Of a stretch of 64,000 nucleotides of DNA, positions 40,789 to 49,216 are shown one piece after another. The DNA is taken from contig UQRP01000002.1 of assembly GCA_900543585.1 (NCBI GenBank), forward strand, positions 1 through 64,000, given 5' to 3'. Under the pieces are notes generated by a model. That model did no database searches, was not told the DNA's origin, and saw nothing but the letters and a program-made list of their open reading frames with translations. Numbering within the stretch: position 1 is the first letter of the stretch; each line of letters opens with the position of its first letter. Both the position numbers and the translations under genes were made by a program. The DNA comes from an uncultured Prevotella sp. GTDB lineage: Bacteria; Bacteroidota; Bacteroidia; Bacteroidales; Bacteroidaceae.

Positions 40789-41031
40789 ATGTTGAAGTTA
40801 AGAATCGTATCTCCAGAGAAAGTCGTTTATGACGGCCCTATTGAGAGTGTTAAGGTGCCTGGAAGTTTGGGCAGCTTTGAGATACTCGACAATCATGCGC
40901 CGATTATATCGTCACTGACAAATGGAGTAGTGGAATATAAGAACAATGGGGGCGTTCATAACCTCAATATAGAGGGTGGCTTCGTAGAAGTAAAAAAGAA
41001 CGAGGTGAGCCTTTGTGTTGAAATCGGTTAA
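40789..41031 (+). CDS. atpC: ATP synthase F1 subunit epsilon, short form
   Basis: 80 residues, against about 130-140 in E. coli. The N-terminal beta-sandwich (LRIVSPEKVVYDGPIESVKVPGS, FEILDNHAPIISSL, IEGGFVEVKKNEVSLCVE) is complete, but the C-terminal two-helix domain is absent. That domain inhibits ATP hydrolysis in many bacteria. Short epsilon subunits are seen in other Bacteroidota. Confidence 0.93.
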   Translation: MLKLRIVSPEKVVYDGPIESVKVPGSLGSFEILDNHAPIISSLTNGVVEYKNNGGVHNLNIEGGFVEVKKNEVSLCVEIG

Positions 41032-41057
41032 TCACGCCTTGCAACATCAATAACTGT

Positions 41058-41252
41058 ATGCAACTGAAGCAAATTAGGAAGATAGGATTGTGGGTGATTG
41101 TGGCCTCAACACTTGTGGCCCTTGTCGTGCTCAATGTCACTGGAAATACCGATTCAGCGCATGTTAATACAGTTGTACTCGTTGCTGTCATTGCACTCAT
41201 AGTTTGGCTCTTAGTCTCTGTAGTAGCTTCGCTGATATGCCATCGACGTTGA
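41058..41252 (+). CDS. Small two-helix membrane protein in the atp operon
   Basis: 64 residues, with a basic start (MQLKQIRKIG) and two hydrophobic segments (about 11-27 and 38-58). No family was recognised. It lies between atpC and the next small gene, overlapping that gene by 16 bases, so its translation is coupled. Its position and size recall AtpZ/AtpI-type accessory proteins that precede Fo genes, which is inference. Confidence 0.6.
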   Translation: MQLKQIRKIGLWVIVASTLVALVVLNVTGNTDSAHVNTVVLVAVIALIVWLLVSVVASLICHRR

Positions 41253-41515
41253 CAGTTTGCCTATGCCTTCTTATCTTTTCTGCGCTTGGCACAGGTTGGG
41301 TAAAAGGTTATGACATTGTGAAGGCTCGGGCTCCATATCAGCTCCCGAAGTTCTACATGGCTTATGCCGCTTTTAGAATGATTTCTGTGCTCCTCATGGT
41401 TGGGGTATATGTGTTTTTCATTTCTGAGAGTCTGGCACAGTCTAAAGGCTTTGTTATCATGGTTTTCATCATGTATGTCGCTATGATGGCATTGACATTA
41501 GTAATAAAACATTAA
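41237..41515 (+). CDS. Small three-helix membrane protein, AtpI-like by position
   Basis: 92 residues from the ATG at 41237. Hydrophobic segments lie at about 3-20, 38-60 and 70-90. It stands just ahead of atpB, where atpI is found in many bacteria; AtpI helps assemble the c ring. Sequence similarity to AtpI is not evident to me, so the call rests on place and size. Confidence 0.6.
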   Translation: MPSTLTVCLCLLIFSALGTGWVKGYDIVKARAPYQLPKFYMAYAAFRMISVLLMVGVYVFFISESLAQSKGFVIMVFIMYVAMMALTLVIKH

Positions 41516-41530
41516 AAGTTCTTGTTCGGA

Positions 41531-42595
41531 ATGAGATATTTAAATCATATAATCTGCATGCTGCTGGCAATGCTTCTCTCCGTACCGGCTATGGCAGCCG
41601 ATAAGGCTGAGCCTTTCCATGCCTCGGAGGTTGTATTGGGACATATCAAGGATTCCTATGACTGGCATGTCACCGATATAGGCGACAAGCACATTGTCAT
41701 CAACCTACCGGTCATTGTGAAGAGTTCCACGGGGTGGCATGTCTTCAGCACGGCTCGCTTTTCTGAGGAAGCTGATGCCAATGGCTATCGCCAGGGGCCT
41801 TACCATCTCGCCATCGCCTCCAAAGGTGAGCATGCCGGTAAGATTGTAGAGTTGCAGAATGGTAAAGAGGTGTTACCTTTTGACATCTCCATAACTAAAA
41901 CAGTGGCAGTGCTTTTTATCAATGCCATCATTCTTCTACTCTGTATTCTGATACCCGCAAGATGGTATAAGCGCCACAAGGCCAGTGATGCAGCCCCAGG
42001 CGGGTTTACAGGACTTGTGGAGATGCTTGTGGAATGGGTTGAAGACAGTATTATCAAACCCGGAGTAGGAGAGGTAGGCTACGAGAAATATTCTCCCTAT
42101 CTGCTTACCTGTTTCTTCCTCATCCTGGTCTGTAACCTCATGGGCGTAGTGCCATTCCCACCGGGCGGAGGTAATGTCACGGGCAATATTGCCGTAACTT
42201 TCTTCCTGGCTCTTTGTACTTTCGTCATTACTCAGTTCAGTGGTTCTAAGCACTATTGGAAGGATATTTTCTGGCCAGATGTGCCCATTGCATTGAAAGC
42301 TCCATTGCCATTGATACCCTTCATAGAGTTTATAGGAATTTTCACTAAGCCCTTTGCTCTGATGATTCGACTTTTCGCCAATATGATGGCGGGTCATGCT
42401 ATAGCCATCTCTCTGTCGTGTATCATCTTTGTGGTGGCTACGATGGGAGTAGGCATTGCTATCGGCATGTCAACCTTGAGTGTTGTCATGAGCATTTTCA
42501 TGATGTGTTTGGAGTTCTTGGTTTGCTTTATCCAGGCCATGGTCTTCACGATGTTGAGTTCTATCTTCATCGGTCTGGCACGTGCAAAGGAGTAA
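41531..42595 (+). CDS. atpB: ATP synthase Fo subunit a
   Basis: 354 residues. A signal peptide and a periplasmic N-terminal extension (about 22-125) precede the usual membrane domain, as is normal for Bacteroidota. The essential Arg is in FALMIRLFANMMAGH. Other marks: PFIEFIGIFTKP and the C-terminal FTMLSSIFIGLARA. It forms the ion half-channels. The ATG at 41531 is preferred to a TTG at 41522. Confidence 0.95.
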   Translation: MRYLNHIICMLLAMLLSVPAMAADKAEPFHASEVVLGHIKDSYDWHVTDIGDKHIVINLPVIVKSSTGWHVFSTARFSEEADANGYRQGPYHLAIASKGEHAGKIVELQNGKEVLPFDISITKTVAVLFINAIILLLCILIPARWYKRHKASDAAPGGFTGLVEMLVEWVEDSIIKPGVGEVGYEKYSPYLLTCFFLILVCNLMGVVPFPPGGGNVTGNIAVTFFLALCTFVITQFSGSKHYWKDIFWPDVPIALKAPLPLIPFIEFIGIFTKPFALMIRLFANMMAGHAIAISLSCIIFVVATMGVGIAIGMSTLSVVMSIFMMCLEFLVCFIQAMVFTMLSSIFIGLARAKE

Positions 42596-42669
42596 ATGCT
42601 TTTGCGTAAAAGTCAGTTAACTAATTAGCAATAAGTAAAAACAAATAAAAAATTTAAAACATTACAACT

Positions 42670-42915
42670 ATGATTTCAGCATTATTATTACAAGCCGCAG
42701 CAGCAGGTATCGCTAAGTTGGGCGCAGGTGTAGGCGCCGGTCTCGCAGCCATTGGCGCAGGTATCGGTATCGGTCGCATTGGTGGTCAGGCTATGGACGC
42801 TATGGCCCGCCAGCCGGAGGTGATGAGCAAGATCTTCACCAACATGATTGTGGCAGCAGCTCTTATTGAGGGTGTTGCTCTGTTCGCTGTGGTGGTTGCA
42901 TTCCTCTGCATCTAA
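42670..42915 (+). CDS. atpE: ATP synthase Fo subunit c
   Basis: 81 residues, two helices with the polar loop ARQPE. The glycine-rich first helix (GAGVGAGLAAIGAGIGIG) packs the ring. The ion-binding Glu is in ALIEGVALF. The residues that make a Na+ site in Ilyobacter-type rings (Gln in helix 1, Ser after the Glu) are Ile and Gly here, so the ring should carry protons. Confidence 0.96.
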   Translation: MISALLLQAAAAGIAKLGAGVGAGLAAIGAGIGIGRIGGQAMDAMARQPEVMSKIFTNMIVAAALIEGVALFAVVVAFLCI

Positions 42916-42942
42916 TATTAATCAGAAGTTTTACAACTGCGT

Positions 42943-43455
42943 ATGGATTTGTTAGTGCCAAGTACGGGCTTGCTCTTTTGGATGACGCTTGTCTTCCTCA
43001 TTGTGCTTGCCATTCTTTGGAAGTTCGGCTTCCCGGCCATCACAAAGATGGTCAAGGAACGCAAGGACTACATTGATGACAGTTTGAGGAAGGCGCATGA
43101 GGCCAATGAGAAGCTCGCCAACATACAAAAAGAAGGAGAATCCATTCTGCAGGAAGCGCGCGAGAAACAGGCAGAGGTCCTCAAAGAGGCCACTGCCACC
43201 CGCGAGGCTATCATTGCGAAAGCTGAGGATCAGGCTAAGGCCCGTGGAGCACAGCTCATCAGCGATGCCAAGGCAGAGATAGAGCAGGAGAAACAGCAAG
43301 CTATTCGCGACATTCGTTCGCAGGTTGCTGAACTCTCAGTAAAGATCGCAGAGAAGATTGTCAGACAGAATCTTCAGTCTGACGACAAGCAGATGGATTT
43401 GATAAACAAATTGCTCGACGATGTAGCTGCTGAAAAAGCGGCACCCACCAAATAA
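42943..43455 (+). CDS. atpF: ATP synthase Fo subunit b
   Basis: 170 residues: an N-terminal membrane helix (about 8-27) then a long charged coiled coil (KEGESILQEAREKQAEVLKEA), ending in the delta-binding region. It is the peripheral stalk. It lies ten bases before atpH. Confidence 0.95.
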   Translation: MDLLVPSTGLLFWMTLVFLIVLAILWKFGFPAITKMVKERKDYIDDSLRKAHEANEKLANIQKEGESILQEAREKQAEVLKEATATREAIIAKAEDQAKARGAQLISDAKAEIEQEKQQAIRDIRSQVAELSVKIAEKIVRQNLQSDDKQMDLINKLLDDVAAEKAAPTK

Positions 43456-43464
43456 TGTTTGTTT

Positions 43465-44001
43465 ATGGATACAGGAGTAATATCTGTCAGATATGCTAAG
43501 GCTCTTTTAGAGTCTGCTGTACAGCAGAAAGTGGACGAGGCCGTCTATGGTGAGATGCAGTCTTTGGCTGTGAGCTATCTTGAGGTGCCTCAGCTCCGCT
43601 ATACGATAGATAATCCTACACTCGATAACGAAAAGAAGTTGGCGTTGATGACGACTGCATGCGGTGGTAGTGTGACTCCGCTTACTGATCGCTTCTTGCA
43701 TATCGTTTTCCAGCAGCAGCGGGAGAAATTCCTGCAGTTTATGGCAACGTCGTACATCACCCTTTACCGTAAGCATAAGAACATCATTCGTGGCACTCTT
43801 ACTACAGCTGTACCGGTATCACCGGAGACAGAAGCTAAGATGAAGGCTATGGTTCAGGCCAGGACCAATGGCAATGTGGAATTCAACACAGCGGTTGATC
43901 CTAACATTATCGGGGGATTTATTCTCGAATACGATACTTACCGCATGGATGCCAGTGTAAAGACTAAGCTTGCTACTGTGCTACATGACTTGGAAAAGTA
44001 A
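43465..44001 (+). CDS. atpH: ATP synthase F1 subunit delta
   Basis: 178 residues from the ATG at 43465. ISVRYAKALLESA opens the helical domain; the C-terminal GGFILEYDTYRMDASVKTKL is the family signature. It links F1 to the b stalk. Confidence 0.94.
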   Translation: MDTGVISVRYAKALLESAVQQKVDEAVYGEMQSLAVSYLEVPQLRYTIDNPTLDNEKKLALMTTACGGSVTPLTDRFLHIVFQQQREKFLQFMATSYITLYRKHKNIIRGTLTTAVPVSPETEAKMKAMVQARTNGNVEFNTAVDPNIIGGFILEYDTYRMDASVKTKLATVLHDLEK

Positions 44002-44019
44002 CTAAAAGAAATTACAACA

Positions 44020-45606
44020 ATGAGTGATAAATTAAAACCAAGCGAGGTGTCGGAAGTGCTGCTCAAGCAGCTCGAAAGCGTCAATGCTGGCGAGGAGTTT
44101 GATGAGGTCGGCACCGTTCTCACCGTTGGTGATGGTGTTGCCCACGTTTATGGTCTTCGCAACGCAGAGGCGAGTGAGTTGCTCGAGTTTGAGAACGGCG
44201 TCATGGCTGTCGTTATGAACCTTGAGGAGGACAACGTCGGCTGTATCCTTCTTGGCCCTACTTCTGGTATTGAAGAGGGTATGAAGGTGAAGCGCACACA
44301 CCGCATCGCTTCTATTCGTGTCAACGACAACTTCCTCGGACGTGTCGTTAACACTTTGGGGCAGCCTATTGATGGTAAGGGTGACATAGACCTTACCGGT
44401 GCCTTTGAGATGCCTCTTGACCGTAAGGCTCCAGGTGTTATCTACCGTCAGCCGGTGAAGACCCCTCTTCAGACGGGTCTGAAAGCTATCGACTCCATGA
44501 TTCCTATCGGTCGTGGGCAGCGTGAGCTTATCATTGGTGACCGTCAGACGGGAAAGACCGCTGTAGCAGTGGATACCATTATCAACCAAAAGGGGAACTA
44601 TGAGGCAGGACATCCTGTCTATTGTATTTATGTTGCTATCGGTCAGAAAGCAAGTACGGTGGCAGCCCTCGTCCAGACACTGAAAGACCATGGGGCTCTG
44701 CCTTATACAATCGTTGTCAGCGCAAGTGCCGCCGATCCTGCTGCCATGCAGTATTATGCCCCGTTTGCGGGTGCTGCTATTGGTGAGTATTTCCGTGATC
44801 GTGGCCTTGATGCACTTGTCGTTTATGATGACCTTTCAAAGCAGGCTGTTGCCTATCGTGAGGTGTCTCTGATTCTTCGTCGTCCTTCTGGACGTGAGGC
44901 ATACCCTGGTGATGTGTTCTATCTTCATTCTCGTCTGCTTGAGCGTGCTGCCCGTATCAACGACCAGCAAGAGATAGCAGAGCAGATGAATGATCTTCCT
45001 GAGTCGATGAAGGGACATGTCAAAGGTGGTGGTTCGCTGACTGCTCTGCCTATCATTGAGACACAGGCAGGCGATGTCTCGGCTTACATCCCGACGAACG
45101 TTATCTCCATCACGGATGGTCAGATATACCTTGAGACTGATCTCTTCAACCAGGGTTTCCGGCCGGCTATCAACGTAGGTATCTCTGTGAGCCGTGTGGG
45201 TGGTTCTGCTCAGATTAAGAGTATGAAGAAGGTTGCCGGTACGCTGAAGATTGATATGGCTCAGTATAGAGAGCTGGAGTCCTTCTCTCAGTTCTCATCT
45301 GATATGGATCCTGTTACGGCTATGACAATTGACCGTGGTAGAAAGAACAATCAGCTGCTGATTCAGCCTCAGTATACTCCTATGCCCGTAGGCGAGCAGA
45401 TAGCCATCCTTTATTGTGGTGTTCATGGTTTGCTCCGTGATGTCCCCGTAGAGAGTGTTCGTGCCGCTCAGGATCAGTTCTTGGAGCAGATGCGTACACA
45501 GCATCAGGACGTCATTGATACACTGGCTTCCGGAAAGTTAGAAGATAGTTGCACAAAGACCATCGAAGAGGTGATGGCCAATGTTGCAGGGCAATTCAAG
45601 AAATAG
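44020..45606 (+). CDS. atpA: ATP synthase F1 subunit alpha
   Basis: 528 residues. Walker A GDRQTGKT (173-180), VYDDLSKQAVAYRE and the alpha-specific AINVGISVSRVGGSAQ are present. It is the non-catalytic nucleotide-binding partner of beta. It ends six bases before atpG. Confidence 0.97.
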   Translation: MSDKLKPSEVSEVLLKQLESVNAGEEFDEVGTVLTVGDGVAHVYGLRNAEASELLEFENGVMAVVMNLEEDNVGCILLGPTSGIEEGMKVKRTHRIASIRVNDNFLGRVVNTLGQPIDGKGDIDLTGAFEMPLDRKAPGVIYRQPVKTPLQTGLKAIDSMIPIGRGQRELIIGDRQTGKTAVAVDTIINQKGNYEAGHPVYCIYVAIGQKASTVAALVQTLKDHGALPYTIVVSASAADPAAMQYYAPFAGAAIGEYFRDRGLDALVVYDDLSKQAVAYREVSLILRRPSGREAYPGDVFYLHSRLLERAARINDQQEIAEQMNDLPESMKGHVKGGGSLTALPIIETQAGDVSAYIPTNVISITDGQIYLETDLFNQGFRPAINVGISVSRVGGSAQIKSMKKVAGTLKIDMAQYRELESFSQFSSDMDPVTAMTIDRGRKNNQLLIQPQYTPMPVGEQIAILYCGVHGLLRDVPVESVRAAQDQFLEQMRTQHQDVIDTLASGKLEDSCTKTIEEVMANVAGQFKK

Positions 45607-45612
45607 TAGCTT

Positions 45613-46587
45613 ATGCCTTCATTAAAAGAGATCAAGACCCGTATAGCGTCTGTTCAAAGCACGCGTAAGATAACGAGTGCCATGAAGATGGTGGCATCGT
45701 CAAAGCTTCATCATGCACAGACGGCAATTCAGAATATGCTTCCTTATGAGAATTTGTTGGAGCATATCCTGAAGTCCTTTCTTGTCTCCACTCCTGATGC
45801 CAATTTGGCATTTACCAAGGAGCGTAAGGAGATAAAAAGTGTGGCGCTTGTTGTCTACTCGTCAAACAGTTCGCTGTGCGGCGGTTACAACAATAATGTC
45901 ATACGCAAGATGCAGCAGGCAATAGATGGGTACAAGGCTCAAGGCATCAGCGATATTACCATCTATCCCATTGGCCGAAAGGTAGCTGAGAAGGTGGAAA
46001 GGTTAGGGTATAAGTCAGCGGGCAATTTTGTTGAACTTGCTGATAAACCTAATGCTAATGGTTGCAAGGATATTGCGGAAGAACTCATTGCAAAGTATTC
46101 CAATCATGAATATGATCGTGTGGAACTTATCTACCATCATTTTAAGAGTGCTGGCTCACAAGTTCTCACTCAGCGTGGGTTCCTTCCCGTTGACCTTTCA
46201 ACAGAAGCGATAGGAGCTTTCAATGACCGTGACCTCTCATCTAATCTTGTTACTGCTAAGGCAAAGGAGTATTTACGGAAGAATGGTAAGGCTCAAGACC
46301 AGCAACAGGCTGGCGCTGTACCACTTAATGACGACTTTATTGTAGAGCCGGATCTGAAGTCTGTACTCTCGGTATTGGTTCCGAAGCTTCTGAACCTGAT
46401 GGTCTATACAGCGCTTCTTGATAGTAATGCGTCGGAGCATGCAGCGCGCATGGTAGCTATGCATGCTGCTACTGATAATGCTGACTCTTTGCTTAAAGAC
46501 TTGAATTTGCAGTATAACAAGAGCCGTCAGGCTGCTATTACGAGTGAATTGCTTGATATTGTTGGTGGTAGTGCTAATAATAATTAG
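45613..46587 (+). CDS. atpG: ATP synthase F1 subunit gamma
   Basis: 324 residues, longer than the 286-290 of E. coli. N-terminal IKTRIASVQSTRKITSAMKMVA and C-terminal MHAATDNADSLLKDLNLQYNKSRQAAIT form the central rotor coiled coil. The extra length includes a hydrophilic stretch near residues 218-240 (KNGKAQDQQQAGAVPL). Last gene of the operon, followed by a strong terminator. Confidence 0.95.
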   Translation: MPSLKEIKTRIASVQSTRKITSAMKMVASSKLHHAQTAIQNMLPYENLLEHILKSFLVSTPDANLAFTKERKEIKSVALVVYSSNSSLCGGYNNNVIRKMQQAIDGYKAQGISDITIYPIGRKVAEKVERLGYKSAGNFVELADKPNANGCKDIAEELIAKYSNHEYDRVELIYHHFKSAGSQVLTQRGFLPVDLSTEAIGAFNDRDLSSNLVTAKAKEYLRKNGKAQDQQQAGAVPLNDDFIVEPDLKSVLSVLVPKLLNLMVYTALLDSNASEHAARMVAMHAATDNADSLLKDLNLQYNKSRQAAITSELLDIVGGSANNN

Positions 46588-46608
46588 TGCTTATACCTTA
46601 CGGATATA

Positions 46609-46648
46609 AATAGGAAGGAAATTATTCGTTTCCTTCCTATTTTTTTGT
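46609..46648 (+). terminator. Terminator of the ATP synthase operon
   Basis: AATAGGAAGGAAA and TTTCCTTCCTATT form a 13-bp stem with a small loop and a run of seven T. Confidence 0.93.
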
Positions 46649-46656
46649 TAACTTCG
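46649..46656 (+). promoter_or_regulatory. Near-consensus -7 element TAACTTCG
   Basis: One mismatch to TAnnTTTG, directly after the atp terminator and eight bases before the ATG at 46665, so the leader would be very short. Confidence 0.4.
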
Positions 46657-46664
46657 CAACTGTT

Positions 46665-47864
46665 ATGAGAAGAATATGCTTCATATTATTTCTTTTAGTG
46701 ATTACTGTTGTTCCTTTGTCAGCTCAAAAGAAAGAGATTTCAGCAGCTGAAGACCAGGTAAAAGCAGGTAAGAATCTTGACAAGGCTGAGCTTGCCATGC
46801 GGAAACTTCTGTCTGATTCTGCCAACCGCGGAAATGAGAAAATCTGGAGTGTACTTTTCTCCTCTTTAGAAAAACAATACAGCCAAGGTAATGAGAAATT
46901 GTATTTGAAGCAGAAATATGATACAGCATCTTTGTTCAGTATTGCTTCAAGGATGTTTACTTATATGGAGGCTTATGACAGTATTGATGCCCTTCCTGAC
47001 CGAAAAGGCCGAGTGAGACCCAAAATGAGGAAAGAAAATGCAGCAAAACTAAATATGTTGCGTCCTAATCTCTTTAATGGTGGATTGTTCTTCTTGGGCA
47101 AGCAGAAGTATAATGACGCTTACCAGTTCTTTGATCAATATATTTCAGCAGCTGAGTTGCCAATGTTTAAAGAATATAATTATTCCTCTACCGATCATCG
47201 GCTTCCCCGCGCTGCTTTTTGGGCTGTTTTCTGTGGATATAAGTTAAAGGACGCAGGGAAGGTTTATCATCATACTTATCTTGCACTGAAGGACACGGCA
47301 AGAAATGAGTCGATGTTGCAATATCTTGCAGCTACCTATCTGCTTGATAAGGACACGGTCCGTTGTCTGAAAACGCTGACGGAAGGTTTCAGCAAATATC
47401 CTCGTTCCGATTTCTTCTTTCTACACCTCATAGATTATTATTCAAGGAGGTCGGAGTGGAATGAAGCCTTGAATATCTCTGATAGAGCTATCAGAGCCGA
47501 CAGTGCCAATACAGTGGCCTGGCTTACAAAAAGTACTATCATGCTTAACACAGGAGACTATGCTGCCTGTCTTGCTATTAGTGATTCTCTTGTAAAGAAG
47601 AATCCTAAACTTGCTGATGCTCTTCTCAACTCTGGACTTGCACGTTTTAATCAAGGAGTGAACCTTGATAAGAATACGCAGACATTGAGAAGAAAGCGAC
47701 AGGAAATCCTCACATTATATCGGTCGGCTCTTCCTTATCTTGAATCTTATCGGTCGTTGCGTCCGAATGCCTCTGACAGGTGGGCGCTACCTCTCTATAC
47801 CATTTATCTCAACCTCAATATGGGGGATAAGTTTGACGAAATCGACAAAATACTAAAGAAATGA
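46665..47864 (+). CDS. Exported tetratricopeptide-repeat protein
   Basis: 399 residues with a signal peptide (MRRICFILFLLVITVVPLSA). TPR-like helices run through the rest: clear units at FFLGKQKYNDAYQFFDQYI, SEWNEALNISDRAIRADSAN and LLNSGLARFNQGVNL. No catalytic domain. It is probably a periplasmic scaffold or binding protein. Its stop overlaps the helicase start by four bases (ATGA). Confidence 0.8.
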   Translation: MRRICFILFLLVITVVPLSAQKKEISAAEDQVKAGKNLDKAELAMRKLLSDSANRGNEKIWSVLFSSLEKQYSQGNEKLYLKQKYDTASLFSIASRMFTYMEAYDSIDALPDRKGRVRPKMRKENAAKLNMLRPNLFNGGLFFLGKQKYNDAYQFFDQYISAAELPMFKEYNYSSTDHRLPRAAFWAVFCGYKLKDAGKVYHHTYLALKDTARNESMLQYLAATYLLDKDTVRCLKTLTEGFSKYPRSDFFFLHLIDYYSRRSEWNEALNISDRAIRADSANTVAWLTKSTIMLNTGDYAACLAISDSLVKKNPKLADALLNSGLARFNQGVNLDKNTQTLRRKRQEILTLYRSALPYLESYRSLRPNASDRWALPLYTIYLNLNMGDKFDEIDKILKK

Positions 47865-49213
47865 CAGTATCTGATATCACCTCTTCCCTTGGCATTACAG
47901 TAAGCAATATGCAGCAGACTGCTATTGATGCCTTTACTAAGTCCAACTCCAATATTGTCCTGCTGAGTCCTACTGGTAGTGGTAAGACACTTGCTTATCT
48001 CCTTCCTTTGTCGCAGATGATAGACACGAGCCGAGATGATGTGCAGGCGGTTGTTATTGTACCTGGTCGTGAACTGGCTAATCAGTCCTTGGATGTGTTG
48101 AAGCGTATGAAGTGCGGCATTAGAGGATATGCTTGTCATGGTGGACGTCCTACGATGGATGAGCACCGGGAGATGCGAAGTGTTCAACCGCAAGTCATTT
48201 TTGCAACGCCGGGGCGCTTGAATGATCACCTTGATAAGGATAATTTTGTGTCAGATACTGTGAGATTCATCGTTATCGATGAATTCGACAAATGTCTGGA
48301 GATGGGATTTGCTGATGAGATGAGTCGGGCCGTCAGTAGGCTGCCCTCCACAGCGCGCCGTTTCTTTCTCTCTGCAACGGATATGACCGATGACGAGCGT
48401 ATGACGGCAGTACTTTCTACTGATGGTTTTTCTACTCTTGACTTCCGTGAACAAGGAGATGGTGACAGACTGGAAGTTTCTATCGTACGAAGTCAGGATA
48501 AAGATAAGTTGCATGCGCTTGCCTCCCTACTTAAGAAACTTAGTGGAAGCACAATCGTATTTCTCAACTATCGTGACAGCGTTGAGCGGACAGCTGCTTT
48601 TCTGGCAGGAGAAGGTTTCATAGTTTCCACATATCATGGTGGACTTGATCAGCGCCAGCGTGAAGAGGCTGTCTACAGGTTTGCGAACGGAAGCACTAAT
48701 GTGCTTGTGTCTACGGATCTTGGTAGCCGAGGATTGGATATCCCGGGGGTAGAGAATGTCGTTCATTATCATCTTCCAGAAACAGTAGAAAATTATACTC
48801 ACAGGGTTGGTCGGACGGCCAGATGGGATAATACGGGAAGAATCTTTTTCCTATTGGGGCCTGACGAGGTAATACCCGATAATATAAGAGAGGCCGTCTA
48901 CAACACAAAAGGAAGGGTCGATGCTGAAGAATTGCATATTGATGAGGACGAACATATTCATTCTGTGGTTCCTCTTCCTGTCAATACGACTCTTTATATT
49001 GGCAAAGGAAAGAAAGATAAAATCTCCAAAGGGGATATTGTAGGCTTCCTATGCAAAAGTGGCGGATTAAAGGGAAACGAAATAGGACGCATTGATGTCT
49101 TTGACTATTACGCTTATGTCGCCATTCCGCGAGCGAAGTTGAAAGCTGTATTAAACAATGTTCAAGGGCTGAAGATAAAAGGTCACCGCACGAAGATAGA
49201 AGAGATGCGATAG
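47861..49213 (+). CDS. DEAD-box RNA helicase with DbpA-like RNA-binding domain (DEFD variant)
   Basis: 450 residues. Motif I SPTGSGKT (36-43), motif Ia VPGREL, motif II IDEFD (140-143, Phe for Ala), SATD (motif III), STDLGSRGLDIPG and HRVGRTAR. The C-terminal 75 residues (LYIGKGKKDKISKGDIVGFL and on) fit the DbpA RNA-binding domain, which in E. coli DbpA recognises 23S rRNA hairpin 92. A role in 50S assembly is likely by family. It lacks the usual Q-motif extension. Translationally coupled to the TPR gene. Confidence 0.88.
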   Translation: MTVSDITSSLGITVSNMQQTAIDAFTKSNSNIVLLSPTGSGKTLAYLLPLSQMIDTSRDDVQAVVIVPGRELANQSLDVLKRMKCGIRGYACHGGRPTMDEHREMRSVQPQVIFATPGRLNDHLDKDNFVSDTVRFIVIDEFDKCLEMGFADEMSRAVSRLPSTARRFFLSATDMTDDERMTAVLSTDGFSTLDFREQGDGDRLEVSIVRSQDKDKLHALASLLKKLSGSTIVFLNYRDSVERTAAFLAGEGFIVSTYHGGLDQRQREEAVYRFANGSTNVLVSTDLGSRGLDIPGVENVVHYHLPETVENYTHRVGRTARWDNTGRIFFLLGPDEVIPDNIREAVYNTKGRVDAEELHIDEDEHIHSVVPLPVNTTLYIGKGKKDKISKGDIVGFLCKSGGLKGNEIGRIDVFDYYAYVAIPRAKLKAVLNNVQGLKIKGHRTKIEEMR

Positions 49214-49216
49214 CTC

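Noticed and set aside
42670..42915. Na+-type ATP synthase c ring
   Set aside because: The Gln and Ser ligands of Na+ rings are Ile and Gly here.
47861..49213. DEFD motif as a sign of a broken helicase
   Set aside because: All other helicase motifs are intact and DExD variants are active in related families.
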